A program made the translations under genes and the position numbers. DNA of 64,000 bases from Caproicibacter sp046707225. Lineage in GTDB: Bacteria > Bacillota > Clostridia > Oscillospirales > Acutalibacteraceae. The stretch is taken from contig NZ_JBJKOP010000036.1 in NCBI RefSeq assembly GCF_046707225.1, positions 310,001 through 374,000 on the forward strand. The letters are read 5' to 3'. The notes beneath the pieces are model-generated. The model saw nothing but the letters and a program-made list of their open reading frames with translations, did not search any database and was not told where the DNA came from. Shown in pieces: positions 1 through 7,400 of this stretch (its first letter is position 1; the number at the start of each line of letters is the position of its first letter).

Positions 1-626
1 TTTTTCTGATGTGCCTTTTCGTTGGCGCATAACAGCGAAAGCGGAAGTATCCCGCTGCAGTACGTCATCTGGTCTTCAAACCATCGCCAATCCTCTCTGC
101 GGCTCTGCGCATATGTATCGACGATGGAGTCACACAGGGTTTCTGCTCCGGGCAGCCCGGCCGGGTCACCCCACAGCAGCAGGCCGGTCAGCGCATAGGC
201 CTTCCCTTTCAGATACGAAAGGGTGGAACAGCTTCGATACGTTTTGGAGAGCAGCTTTTGTGAGGCCTGTAAAATGGAAGATGGGAGGTCCTTGCGGCCG
301 GCGGTAAATCCCAACGAACAGATACATCGCCCAAAGGAGTCTTCCGAACCGCGTTTTTCCAGAAACCTTCGGTCATAGCCCATAAAGTTTCGGAACCAGC
401 CTCTTTTTTGCGCAAACAATAAAAAGGAGGTATAGCGGTAAAGAAGATCTTCATATTTCTTTTCAGGGGACAGCTCGTACAGCAGATCCGCCATAATCAG
501 AGCCCGCGCGTTGTCGTCCAGAGTGTAGCCTTCCGTTGGGTCCGGCACACCTGAAACGGCATGCTGAAGCATGCCGGTATCGTCGGTGATGCGAAAAACA
601 TACCTGTCGTCAATCAGTTCATTCAT
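1..626 (-). CDS. carbohydrate-active protein partner of the GT4/GH130 cluster, C-terminus cut by window edge
   Basis: An open frame reads leftward from an ATG at 626 without a stop to the window edge, giving 208 visible codons. The ATG overlaps the stop of the upstream glycosyltransferase in an ATGA junction, so the two are translationally coupled. The visible N-terminal half contains the phrase TLDDNARALIMADLL near residues 35-50 and several Trp/Tyr-rich helices (RGWFRNFMGYDRRF), a pattern of all-alpha (alpha/alpha toroid) carbohydrate-active proteins that sit next to glycosyltransferases in GH130 clusters. I cannot name the enzyme family with certainty. The operon context points to synthesis or turnover of a glycan or oligosaccharide. 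Confidence 0.7.
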   Translation of the reverse strand, partial: MNELIDDRYVFRITDDTGMLQHAVSGVPDPTEGYTLDDNARALIMADLLYELSPEKKYEDLLYRYTSFLLFAQKRGWFRNFMGYDRRFLEKRGSEDSFGRCICSLGFTAGRKDLPSSILQASQKLLSKTYRSCSTLSYLKGKAYALTGLLLWGDPAGLPGAETLCDSIVDTYAQSRREDWRWFEDQMTYCSGILPLSLLCANEKAHQK

Positions 627-1783
627 GCCGGTGGTTCTCCTCTCTGAAGTTCTGTTTGAAAGAGATGCAAATAATGAAGAGCGACCTCTCCCCAGTACAT
701 TGTTTTACCAAGTTCCTGTGTTCGTTTTTCCATTTCTTCCTGCTGTTCCGGGTGTGTCATAACTTCTTCAATCCGTTCGGCAAGTGTCGCGGGGCTGCGG
801 AAGTCGGCCAGAAGGCCCCTTCCGTCCTTCAGCATTTCTTCGGCGTACAGGTAAGGAGTAGAAATGATTACCCTGCCGTATCCCGCCGCGTAGGCGAGAG
901 TTCCGCTGACCGCCTGGTCTTTGCCAAGGTACGGCGTCATATACACATCGGATAACTGAAGATAGCGGATGATTTCTTCTATTTTCAAATAGCGGTTTAC
1001 AAAACGGACTTTTTCTTCCAGACCGAAATTCTTTACGGTGCGTTCCAATTTTTCGCGGTATTTTTCACCGTCCCTTCGCTTTACCACGGGATGTGTTTGG
1101 CCTAGAATAAAATATAAAATGTTCGGATGCTTTTTGGCTACTCTCGCGATCGCTTCTATCCCGTACTCCAGCCCTTTTCCCGGACTGATGAGTCCAAAGG
1201 TGCTGACAATAAAGCGGCCGGTCAGCCCTAACTCTTTTTTCAAAGTATCCCGTTCGGCAGATGGATATTCGGGAACCCCATGGTGAACCACTTCTATTTT
1301 TGTTTTCTCGATTCCATAAGTGTTTTGCAGAATATCCACGGTGTTGCTTGCCATGGTTATGATCTTTCGGCTTTTGGCAGCCAGAGTGCTCATGATTTCT
1401 TTCTGTGATTCTGCCGGATTCGGCAGGACCGTATGGAGTGTGACAAAGTAGGGGATTTTCAGCCTGCTGGTCAAATTCAAAAGAAATTTACCCCATTTTC
1501 CCCCATAAATCCCGTACTCATGCTCAACCATTAAAAGATCAAAGCCGGAGCTGTTGATTTTTTCTGCGGCTTCGGCATATGCTTCTTCATTTTGCTGTTC
1601 AATTGTAAATTTGATTCTGGGAGGATAGGAATACTCCGAATCGCTGACCGCGGCTACCGATGTGTCGACCTGCCCGGTCTTTTCAAGTTCGCAGATCAAA
1701 TCCTGTGTGAAGGTTGCAATTCCGCAGGCACGCGGGGGATAGGTGCTTAAAAACAGGATTTTGATTTTTTTTTCTTGACTCAA
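623..1783 (-). CDS. GT4-family glycosyltransferase
   Basis: This 386-residue protein has a GT-B fold. The N-terminal half starts with KIKILFLSTYPPRACGIATF (nucleotide-fold strand plus the Gly-rich loop typical of GT4). The C-terminal half carries STFGLISPGKGLEYGIEAI and ends its donor site at VSGTLAYAAGYGRVIIST, where GT4 enzymes hold the sugar-nucleotide with an E-x7-E-like region. The start is a TTG at 1783, preceded by AAAGGA about 11 nt upstream. A longer frame reaches 1975 but would run inside the preceding gene. The gene follows a sugar-nucleotide synthesising enzyme, so it probably uses the NDP-sugar made by its neighbour. The acceptor is unknown. Confidence 0.85.
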   Translation of the reverse strand: MSQEKKIKILFLSTYPPRACGIATFTQDLICELEKTGQVDTSVAAVSDSEYSYPPRIKFTIEQQNEEAYAEAAEKINSSGFDLLMVEHEYGIYGGKWGKFLLNLTSRLKIPYFVTLHTVLPNPAESQKEIMSTLAAKSRKIITMASNTVDILQNTYGIEKTKIEVVHHGVPEYPSAERDTLKKELGLTGRFIVSTFGLISPGKGLEYGIEAIARVAKKHPNILYFILGQTHPVVKRRDGEKYREKLERTVKNFGLEEKVRFVNRYLKIEEIIRYLQLSDVYMTPYLGKDQAVSGTLAYAAGYGRVIISTPYLYAEEMLKDGRGLLADFRSPATLAERIEEVMTHPEQQEEMEKRTQELGKTMYWGEVALHYLHLFQTELQRGEPPA

Positions 1784-1815
1784 TTTGTTACAATCCTTTC
1801 TTCCATAAGTGCTGA

Positions 1816-2856
1816 TTATATAACCAGATGCCGTTTGCTTTCCTGGGAGTAGATGGTATTCGCGCACTGAATACCGCTTCCGATTCTGCACCCCGCGGTG
1901 ACAACGGATTTGGAGATGCTTACCCCGCTGCCAACCGAAACGTTGTTCCAAAGAATACTGTCGCTGATGACGCACCCCCTTCCACTTTCAAACCCGCTGC
2001 CGACAACGACATTCGGCCCGACAGTAACATTGGCTCCGATCCGGACATCGTCACCAAACCATACGGGTTCGATGACCTTCGCGGTATCGTGAATCTGAAT
2101 TTTTTCCAGACCATAGATACGATTCGTCAGAAAATTGTTCTCCGGTATTTTACACAGTCCGCTGAAAATATCGGCGTGAACACGCATATATTTTTCAGGC
2201 GTACCGATGTCAATCCAGTAGGTGCCTCCGCGGTAGACCGCAATTTTATACCCATTCCGCAAAAGAGCCGGGAACGTCTCCTTTTCAACGGAAACAACCC
2301 GGTTAGAAGGAATCAGGTCCAGTACCTTCGGATTAAAAACGTAAATTCCGGCATTGATATAATCGGATTTTTCTTCTCCTGGTTTTGGCTTTTCGGTAAA
2401 TGTGGTTGCAAAGCCGAATTCGTCATATTCGATCACTCCGTAACTGGAAGGGTTTGGAACCCGTGTGGCCGCAATGGTGACGTCCGCCCGTTTCTTCTTG
2501 TGAAACTCGATCATGTCGTTCAGGTCGATATTGCTGACAATATCGGAGTTAAAAATGATAAATGTGTCGTCAAAATAGTCGGCGCAGTTTTTAATTGCGC
2601 CGCCTGTCCCCAAAGGAATGTCTTCACAGACATAATGAATGTTGACGCCAAATTCGTTGTTGGAAAAATATTTTTCAATATCATCAGCACGGTAGCCGGT
2701 GCTGAATACAACTTTATTTACGCCGCATTCTTTCAGTGCTTCAATACTGCGCTCCAGAAGCGGCCGGCCCATAACGGGGACCATCGGTTTCGGAAGATGG
2801 TCCGTCAAAGGTCTGAGACGCGTCCCTTTTCCCCCTGCGAGAAAAAGTGCTTTCAT
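1816..2856 (-). CDS. sugar-1-phosphate nucleotidyltransferase (GDP-mannose/glucose pyrophosphorylase-like)
   Basis: The 346-residue protein begins with the nucleotidyltransferase signature MKALFLAGGKGTRLRPLT followed by KPMVPVMGRPLLE, the pyrophosphorylase NTP-binding loop and sugar-phosphate lysine. IIFNSDIVSN near residue 100 supplies the metal-binding Asp. Residues about 255-345 form a hexapeptide-repeat left-handed beta-helix (VIEPVWFGDDVRIGANVTVG). This two-domain layout fits mannose-1-phosphate guanylyltransferase or related glucose-1-phosphate enzymes; the base and sugar cannot be settled by eye. AGGGGGAAA precedes the ATG. It lies between the GH130 gene and the GT4 gene and probably supplies the activated sugar. 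Confidence 0.88.
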   Translation of the reverse strand: MKALFLAGGKGTRLRPLTDHLPKPMVPVMGRPLLERSIEALKECGVNKVVFSTGYRADDIEKYFSNNEFGVNIHYVCEDIPLGTGGAIKNCADYFDDTFIIFNSDIVSNIDLNDMIEFHKKKRADVTIAATRVPNPSSYGVIEYDEFGFATTFTEKPKPGEEKSDYINAGIYVFNPKVLDLIPSNRVVSVEKETFPALLRNGYKIAVYRGGTYWIDIGTPEKYMRVHADIFSGLCKIPENNFLTNRIYGLEKIQIHDTAKVIEPVWFGDDVRIGANVTVGPNVVVGSGFESGRGCVISDSILWNNVSVGSGVSISKSVVTAGCRIGSGIQCANTIYSQESKRHLVI

Positions 2857-2904
2857 ACGATTTCCCCCTTGCTTTTCAATCAGAATTGATGAGCTGCTTC
2901 GGCT

Positions 2905-3912
2905 TCATTGATCCTTTGGTGCCGGGCAGCTCTTTATATATTCCAGTAAATCACTGACGGATGCGGTTGCCAACGCGATACAGGTATCGGCGCCGCCGTA
3001 GTACATTTTTACCTTCCCGGACGGTTTATCCAGTACCCATCCGCACGGGAAAACAACATCCCGTACATCACCCTCACGTTCATAGCTTTCCTCAGGCCCG
3101 AAAATCCATTCATCGCCGCGATGCAGTACTTTCCACGGGTTCTCAAGGTCAAGAAGGGCAAGCCCCAGCCGGTAGATGGAACCGGATGCGGTTCGCTTTA
3201 CCCCATGGTACAGAATCAGCCAGCCTTCCGGAGTTTCCAGCGGCTGAGAGCACAGTCCGACTTTATTGGCATCCCACCAGCCGCCGCTTCTCGCATTGAT
3301 CAAAATACTGTGGTCGCCCCAATATTTCAAATCGCTGGAGCAGGAAACCCAGATGTGGGCGCCCGGCCCGAGGCGAGCGACGTTCCCAATGTGAGTTCCA
3401 ATGGGCCGGTGGATTAGAATCCATTTGTTTTTAAATTTTTTGGGAAAGAGCGCAGCGTCCTTATCTTCAGGCGGCATAATGGAACCCATTTTTTCAAAAT
3501 TGACAAAATCTTTTGTCAGTGCCAACGAAACTGTCGGGCCGGAACGCGAAAACGATGTATAAACCACAGCCCAGCGATTCAGTTCATCAATTCGCGAAAT
3601 CCGCGGATCTTCAATTCCCCATGCTTCTTCCGGGTAATCCGGATTTGCTTCCAGTGTGGGACATTTGTCAATCTGCCAGTTGGTTACACCGTCATCGCTG
3701 ATGGCTTTTGTAAAATGAGAAAAGCCCCGCCGGTCTTCGACCCTCGCGAGAAGAAGTATTTTATCGTTAAAAACAGTTGCTGCAGGATTAAATACAGTAT
3801 TGACCGCGTACGGCCAGTCCTTTGCGGTCAGAATCGGATTGTTTGGGTAACGGAGAAACAATTCCTTATAGGTGTTGTCGTTGCTTTTCAGCCTTGTTTC
3901 AAAATGTCTCAT
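2905..3912 (-). CDS. GH130-family glycoside phosphorylase
   Basis: The 335-residue protein is a five-bladed beta-propeller of family GH130 (old name DUF377). Diagnostic pieces are FNPAATVFNDKILLLARVED, the catalytic region GIEDPRISR near residue 100, KDAALFPKK, the phosphate-site Tyr/His in LILYHGVKR, and GDVRDVVFPCG with YYGGADT near the C-terminus. GH130 enzymes cleave beta-mannosidic (and some related) bonds with inorganic phosphate and release a sugar-1-phosphate, which could feed the adjacent pyrophosphorylase. It is the first gene of the minus-strand operon, and its 5' leader seems to contain an intrinsic terminator (4091-4133). The exact substrate is not predictable from the sequence alone. 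Confidence 0.9.
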   Translation of the reverse strand: MRHFETRLKSNDNTYKELFLRYPNNPILTAKDWPYAVNTVFNPAATVFNDKILLLARVEDRRGFSHFTKAISDDGVTNWQIDKCPTLEANPDYPEEAWGIEDPRISRIDELNRWAVVYTSFSRSGPTVSLALTKDFVNFEKMGSIMPPEDKDAALFPKKFKNKWILIHRPIGTHIGNVARLGPGAHIWVSCSSDLKYWGDHSILINARSGGWWDANKVGLCSQPLETPEGWLILYHGVKRTASGSIYRLGLALLDLENPWKVLHRGDEWIFGPEESYEREGDVRDVVFPCGWVLDKPSGKVKMYYGGADTCIALATASVSDLLEYIKSCPAPKDQ

Positions 3913-4084
3913 GATGTGCCTCTTTCATGCTCTTTTAAGAGAAATAAAAAGCAAGCCGACCGTAATTGAAAAGCCGATTAAAGCGGCGGCCGGTAATGCA
4001 GTCTTTTGATTTGGACCGTTTACATCCTTAATTAGTATTAATCCAAAGTAATAAATCATTCCTGAAAATTATAATTGTTATTTA

Positions 4085-4212
4085 ACTAAAAAAACGGAAA
4101 ACGCCTTCAGATTCTGAAGGCGTTTTCCGTTTTGTGAAAAGAAGTATGTGTCCAAATGCTACTCTTGTAATCAATTTAAGTGAAAATGATGGATCATTGA
4201 TTCAACTTCCAA
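4085..4212 (-). ncRNA. predicted short transcript / attenuated leader of about 125 nt
   Basis: The start follows from the promoter TTGACA-N17-TAAAAT at 4219-4247 and the end from the hairpin plus T-run at 4091-4133. The body contains a hairpin around AATGAT-GG-ATCATT (4185-4198). It also contains a possible leader peptide, MIHHFHLN, at 4197-4171 with GGAAG 8 nt before its ATG. It may be a free-standing small RNA or the attenuated 5' leader of the GH130 operon. The sequence cannot tell these apart. Confidence 0.4.
4091..4133 (-). terminator. strong hairpin terminator or attenuator in the GH130 leader
   Basis: Positions 4091-4111 and 4113-4133 are exact reverse complements (21 bp, single-base apex; 18-19 bp usable stem with core CGGAAAACGCCTTCAG). 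On the minus strand the stem is followed by an unbroken T-run, so it terminates leftward transcription. No minus-strand gene lies upstream of it, only the promoters at 4219-4247 and 4400-4428. It therefore ends either a short RNA or, conditionally, the leader of the GH130 operon. Confidence 0.8.
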
Positions 4213-4218
4213 AACAAT

Positions 4219-4247
4219 ATTTTACAGGCTTTACGTAAAATTGTCAA
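4219..4247 (-). promoter_or_regulatory. sigma-A promoter, minus strand
   Basis: On the minus strand TTGACA (4247-4242) and TAAAAT (4224-4219) are separated by exactly 17 nt. It fires toward the hairpin at 4133-4091 and then the GH130 operon. It is the best-matching promoter available to that operon. Confidence 0.65.
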
Positions 4248-4399
4248 TATAAAACAAAAAATCTTTTTTAATTTTATGTTAAATTGTAGGATTCAATAAT
4301 AATTTGCTTCTTTTTTTGTAATAATCATTTATTTTCTAATATTTTCAAAAAAGCTGTTTCGATGTCTTACTTTACAGCCAAATTTTATGCTGCATTCCA

Positions 4400-4428
4400 A
4401 TTATAACATGCAAAAATGCATGATTAAA
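4400..4428 (-). promoter_or_regulatory. extended -10 promoter with a dyad filling the spacer
   Basis: On the minus strand TGTTATAAT (4408-4400) is an extended -10 element. A weak -35 TTTAAT lies 17 nt upstream. The spacer is almost exactly the dyad CATGCA-AAAA-TGCATG (4407-4422), the usual position for a repressor operator. No regulator can be assigned. Confidence 0.45.
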
Positions 4429-4492
4429 TTTTTTTGTTGCAGATGATGAAAGAAATAACGCATAAATTTCTTAATTTTACTCTTGCTGACTA

Positions 4493-4521
4493 TTGATTGA
4501 AAAGGCGGAACATGATAAAAT
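4493..4521 (+). promoter_or_regulatory. promoter of the peptide-transporter operon
   Basis: TTGATT (4493-4498), 17 nt, TAAAAT (4516-4521). It is the only good plus-strand promoter before the transporter genes, and a start near 4528 gives a leader of about 85 nt. Confidence 0.65.
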
Positions 4522-4540
4522 AATGTCCAAGGATGCAGAG

Positions 4541-4572
4541 GGCGTTTGACAAAAATCAGTCAGACGCCTTTT
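4541..4572 (+). terminator. leader hairpin with T-run before the peptide-transporter operon
   Basis: GGCGTTTGAC (4541-4550) pairs with GTCAGACGCC (4559-4568) over 10 bp with one G-U pair and an 8-nt loop, followed by TTTT. It starts only about 13 nt after the predicted transcription start, so it could be an attenuator or a 5'-end stabiliser for the operon mRNA. Confidence 0.5.
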
Positions 4573-4612
4573 GCTCATAGTCTATTATGAAGAATGTTGG
4601 GAGTGTTATGGA

Positions 4613-6211
4613 TTGAAGAAAATGAACAAATTGATTGCGTTTGTGCTTGCTGGTGCAATCTCGTTCGCGTCACTTGCAGGATGTGCGGGAAACGGAGCAA
4701 GCCCCGCCGCAGCTTCCGGTTCAGCGTCCGGGGCGGCGCCAAGCCAGAAATCCGAAGCGAGCGATACTCTGACCTATGCGCAGGGCGCTGAACCGAGAGG
4801 ACTGGATCCCGCGCTTGTCGACGATGGCGAATCCGCCAAAGTTACATGCAACATTTATGAAGGGCTTCTGAAATACGACAAGGATTCCACCAAAGTCGAA
4901 CCCTGCCTGGCGAAAACCTGGGATATCAGCGACGATGGGCTTACATACACGTTTCATCTTCAGGAAGGCGTAAAATTCCAGGACGGCACTGATTTCAACG
5001 CGGACGCGGTTGTCTATAACATCGACCGTCAGCTTCCGCCTAAAGTGACAAAAGATATGTCCTATGCTTCTTTTGTTTACAGCTCTGTGAAAAGTGCCGA
5101 GGCGGTAGACGAAAATACGGTAAAAATCACATTGAATTCGTCCTGCACTCCGCTGTTGAAAAATCTGGCCATGGTTTTCGGCGCGCCGGTCGTGAGCCCG
5201 AAAGCCTTGAAGGACAATAATAATAATGTTAACCAGGCTCCCTGCGGCACGGGTCCGTTCAAATTCGTTCGCTGGGATAAGGGCGAAGACATCGTTTTGA
5301 TCCGGAATGATAATTACTGGGGCGACAAAGCCAAATGCAAAAATGTCGTTTTCAAATTCATTGCGGATAACTCCGCGCGTGTTGTTGCTTTGAATAACGG
5401 CGAAGCGGATATGATCGACGGTATTGACGCGACGGTCGTCAGCCAGATTCAGAGCGCAGGAAACAAGCTGTATCAGGCAAAGGGCATGAATACCAACTAT
5501 ATGGCGTATAACACCAGCAAGGCTCCGTTTAATGATGCAAAACTCCGCAAAGCGATTTCACAGGCCGTAAATGTTCCGGAACTCGTCAAGAGTCTGTATC
5601 AGGGTTATTCCGAGCCGGCAACCTCCATCCTTCCGACTTTTATTGGCGGCTACGACAAGAGCATTACCCAGACTGCCTATGACGCTGACGCCGCTGCGGC
5701 AACCTTAAAGGCCGCCGGTCTGACTCAGGTTCATATGATTACCTATACGAACCCAAGACCGTACAATACCGTAAACGGGCAGGCTCTTGCAGAAGCGATT
5801 CAGGGTTATCTGTCCAAGGTTGGCGTGACCTGCAAAATTGATTCTTACGACTGGACGACATATAAATCAAAGGTAACCGAGGGCGACTACGACATTTGTT
5901 TCTACGGATGGAACGGCGACAACGGTGACCCGGACAACTTCATGAGTCTGATGTCCGTGGACGACCCCAGCCAGAACGTCGCCCGTTACAAAAATCCTGA
6001 ATTCAACAAATTGATTGCACAGGGCCTTTCCACTCCCGAAGGCGACGCGCGCAACGCGATTTACACACAGCTTGAGAAAATCGCCGCCGAGGATAATGTA
6101 TGGCTGACGATTTCCCACGCGCAGAACCTCTGCGGCTATCGTCCGAATATCCATGATTTCTATTATCATGTAACCGGTGATGTCCCGCTTGTAGGGGTTT
6201 CGAAAGACTAG
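4613..6211 (+). CDS. peptide ABC transporter substrate-binding lipoprotein (OppA/DppA type)
   Basis: An extracytoplasmic solute-binding protein of SBP family 5, about 530 residues. The N-terminus has Lys residues, a hydrophobic stretch and the lipobox SLAGC (Cys about residue 24), so it is membrane-anchored by lipid. A Ser/Ala-rich linker follows, then the family pattern EPRGLDPALVDDGESAKV and LAKTWDISDDGLTYTFHL. I place the start at the TTG 4613 because GGGAG lies 9 nt upstream; the ATG at 4622 (MNKLIAF) is the alternative but is too far from the ribosome site. It heads a five-gene importer operon. A hairpin after its stop (6238-6268) may let it be made in excess over the membrane parts. Confidence 0.93.
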   Translation: MKKMNKLIAFVLAGAISFASLAGCAGNGASPAAASGSASGAAPSQKSEASDTLTYAQGAEPRGLDPALVDDGESAKVTCNIYEGLLKYDKDSTKVEPCLAKTWDISDDGLTYTFHLQEGVKFQDGTDFNADAVVYNIDRQLPPKVTKDMSYASFVYSSVKSAEAVDENTVKITLNSSCTPLLKNLAMVFGAPVVSPKALKDNNNNVNQAPCGTGPFKFVRWDKGEDIVLIRNDNYWGDKAKCKNVVFKFIADNSARVVALNNGEADMIDGIDATVVSQIQSAGNKLYQAKGMNTNYMAYNTSKAPFNDAKLRKAISQAVNVPELVKSLYQGYSEPATSILPTFIGGYDKSITQTAYDADAAAATLKAAGLTQVHMITYTNPRPYNTVNGQALAEAIQGYLSKVGVTCKIDSYDWTTYKSKVTEGDYDICFYGWNGDNGDPDNFMSLMSVDDPSQNVARYKNPEFNKLIAQGLSTPEGDARNAIYTQLEKIAAEDNVWLTISHAQNLCGYRPNIHDFYYHVTGDVPLVGVSKD

Positions 6212-6237
6212 AAGAAAGCTTAAATGAATGCGGCAGC

Positions 6238-6268
6238 GCCGGGCATTTGCTTTGATGCGATGCCCGGC
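6238..6268 (+). other. intercistronic hairpin after the binding-protein gene
   Basis: GCCGGGCAT (6238-6246) is an exact inverted repeat of ATGCCCGGC (6260-6268) with a 13-nt loop and no T-run. Such stems between a binding-protein gene and its permease genes commonly protect the upstream mRNA or reduce downstream expression. Confidence 0.6.
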
Positions 6269-6317
6269 ACAAGCTGTTTGCAGAGAGTACACCTTACCTG
6301 AATTGCCGCAGGGCGTT

Positions 6318-6350
6318 CGATTTTAAACAGCGGTTTACTGTTCAAAATCG
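6318..6350 (+). other. second intercistronic hairpin
   Basis: CGATTTTAAACAG (6318-6330) pairs with CTGTTCAAAATCG (6338-6350), 12 of 13 positions, with a 7-nt loop. It ends 28 nt before the permease start. It follows the 6238 stem, so the gap before the permease is almost all structured RNA. Confidence 0.5.
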
Positions 6351-6378
6351 AGTGCCTAAGGCGGAAAGGCTGATGCAA

Positions 6379-7395
6379 ATGATAAAATATATGATCAAAA
6401 GAATCTTGATGCTGATCCCTGTATTAATCGGTGTCTCCATCATTGTGTTCCTGATTATGCGTGTGTTTTCTCCAGACCCGGCGCCGATTGTTCTGGGCGA
6501 ACATGCGACGCAGCAATCCATGCAGGAATGGAGACAGGCAAACGGCCTGAATGATCCGATCTGGCTTCAGTATATCAATTACATAAAGGATGCGATGACC
6601 GGAAATCTGGGAACCTCTTATTATACAAAAGCGCCGGTTACTCAGGAGATTTTTTCACGTTTTCCTGCTACAATAGAACTGGCAATCGCGGCGATCATTT
6701 TTGCTTCACTATTAGGAATTCTTCTTGGAGTTGTGTCTGCCGTCAAAAAGAATTCGGTTTTTGACAACGGCGGAAGGATCCTTGCGTTGATCGGTGTTTC
6801 CATGCCGATTTTCTGGCTCGGCATTCTGCTGATTATTCTGTTTTCGGGAACACTGCATTGGCTGCCGTCAACAGGCCGGTTAAATCCGCTGTACCAGCCA
6901 ACGCAGATTACGGGATTCTATCTGATCGACTCCCTCCTGACAGGAAATATGAATGCTTTGGTTGACGCGCTGAGGCATTTGGTTCTTCCCGCGCTCGCGC
7001 TCGGCATGTATTCCATGGCGATTATTACGAGAATGACGCGTTCCAGCATGTTGGAAAGCATGAGCCAGGATTATATTCGAACCGCCAGGGCAAAGGGGAT
7101 AACCAACCGGCGGGTGATTCGTAAACATGCTCTTCGCAACGCGCTGATCCCGATTGTGACGGTCATCGGCCTTCAGTTTGGCAGTCTTCTTGGCGGAGCG
7201 GTTCTGACGGAAACCGTTTTTTCCTGGCCGGGGATCGGGGCATATACGGTCAACTGCATTCTGAAATCCGATTTTCCAGTTGTGCAGGGGGTAGTTTTGC
7301 TGATTGCGGTTGTTTATGTTCTGGTAAATCTTGCGGTGGATATTATTTATGCGTTCCTTGATCCCCGTATTAAATACGCTAAGAAGGAGGGGTAG
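6379..7395 (+). CDS. peptide ABC transporter permease (OppB/DppB type)
   Basis: Inner-membrane permease of about 338 residues with six predicted helices. The first is MIKRILMLIPVLIGVSIIVF, typical of DppB/OppB. The cytoplasmic EAA loop DYIRTARAKGITNRRVIRKH, which docks onto the ATPases, lies near residue 235. The ATG at 6379 is chosen because GGAAAGG ends 9 nt upstream; the ATG at 6373 is only 3 nt away. Start of the permease pair, 5 nt before the next gene. Confidence 0.94.
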   Translation: MIKYMIKRILMLIPVLIGVSIIVFLIMRVFSPDPAPIVLGEHATQQSMQEWRQANGLNDPIWLQYINYIKDAMTGNLGTSYYTKAPVTQEIFSRFPATIELAIAAIIFASLLGILLGVVSAVKKNSVFDNGGRILALIGVSMPIFWLGILLIILFSGTLHWLPSTGRLNPLYQPTQITGFYLIDSLLTGNMNALVDALRHLVLPALALGMYSMAIITRMTRSSMLESMSQDYIRTARAKGITNRRVIRKHALRNALIPIVTVIGLQFGSLLGGAVLTETVFSWPGIGAYTVNCILKSDFPVVQGVVLLIAVVYVLVNLAVDIIYAFLDPRIKYAKKEG

Positions 7396-7400
7396 CCTGT

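Noticed and set aside
1783..1975. N-terminal extension of the glycosyltransferase
   Set aside because: The extra 64 codons overlap the nucleotidyltransferase gene out of frame and have no GT4 similarity; TTG 1783 has a good ribosome site.
1828..2889. Long open frame of 353 codons on the plus strand
   Set aside because: Antisense to the nucleotidyltransferase gene; its translation shows no known motif and the minus-strand protein is clearly real.
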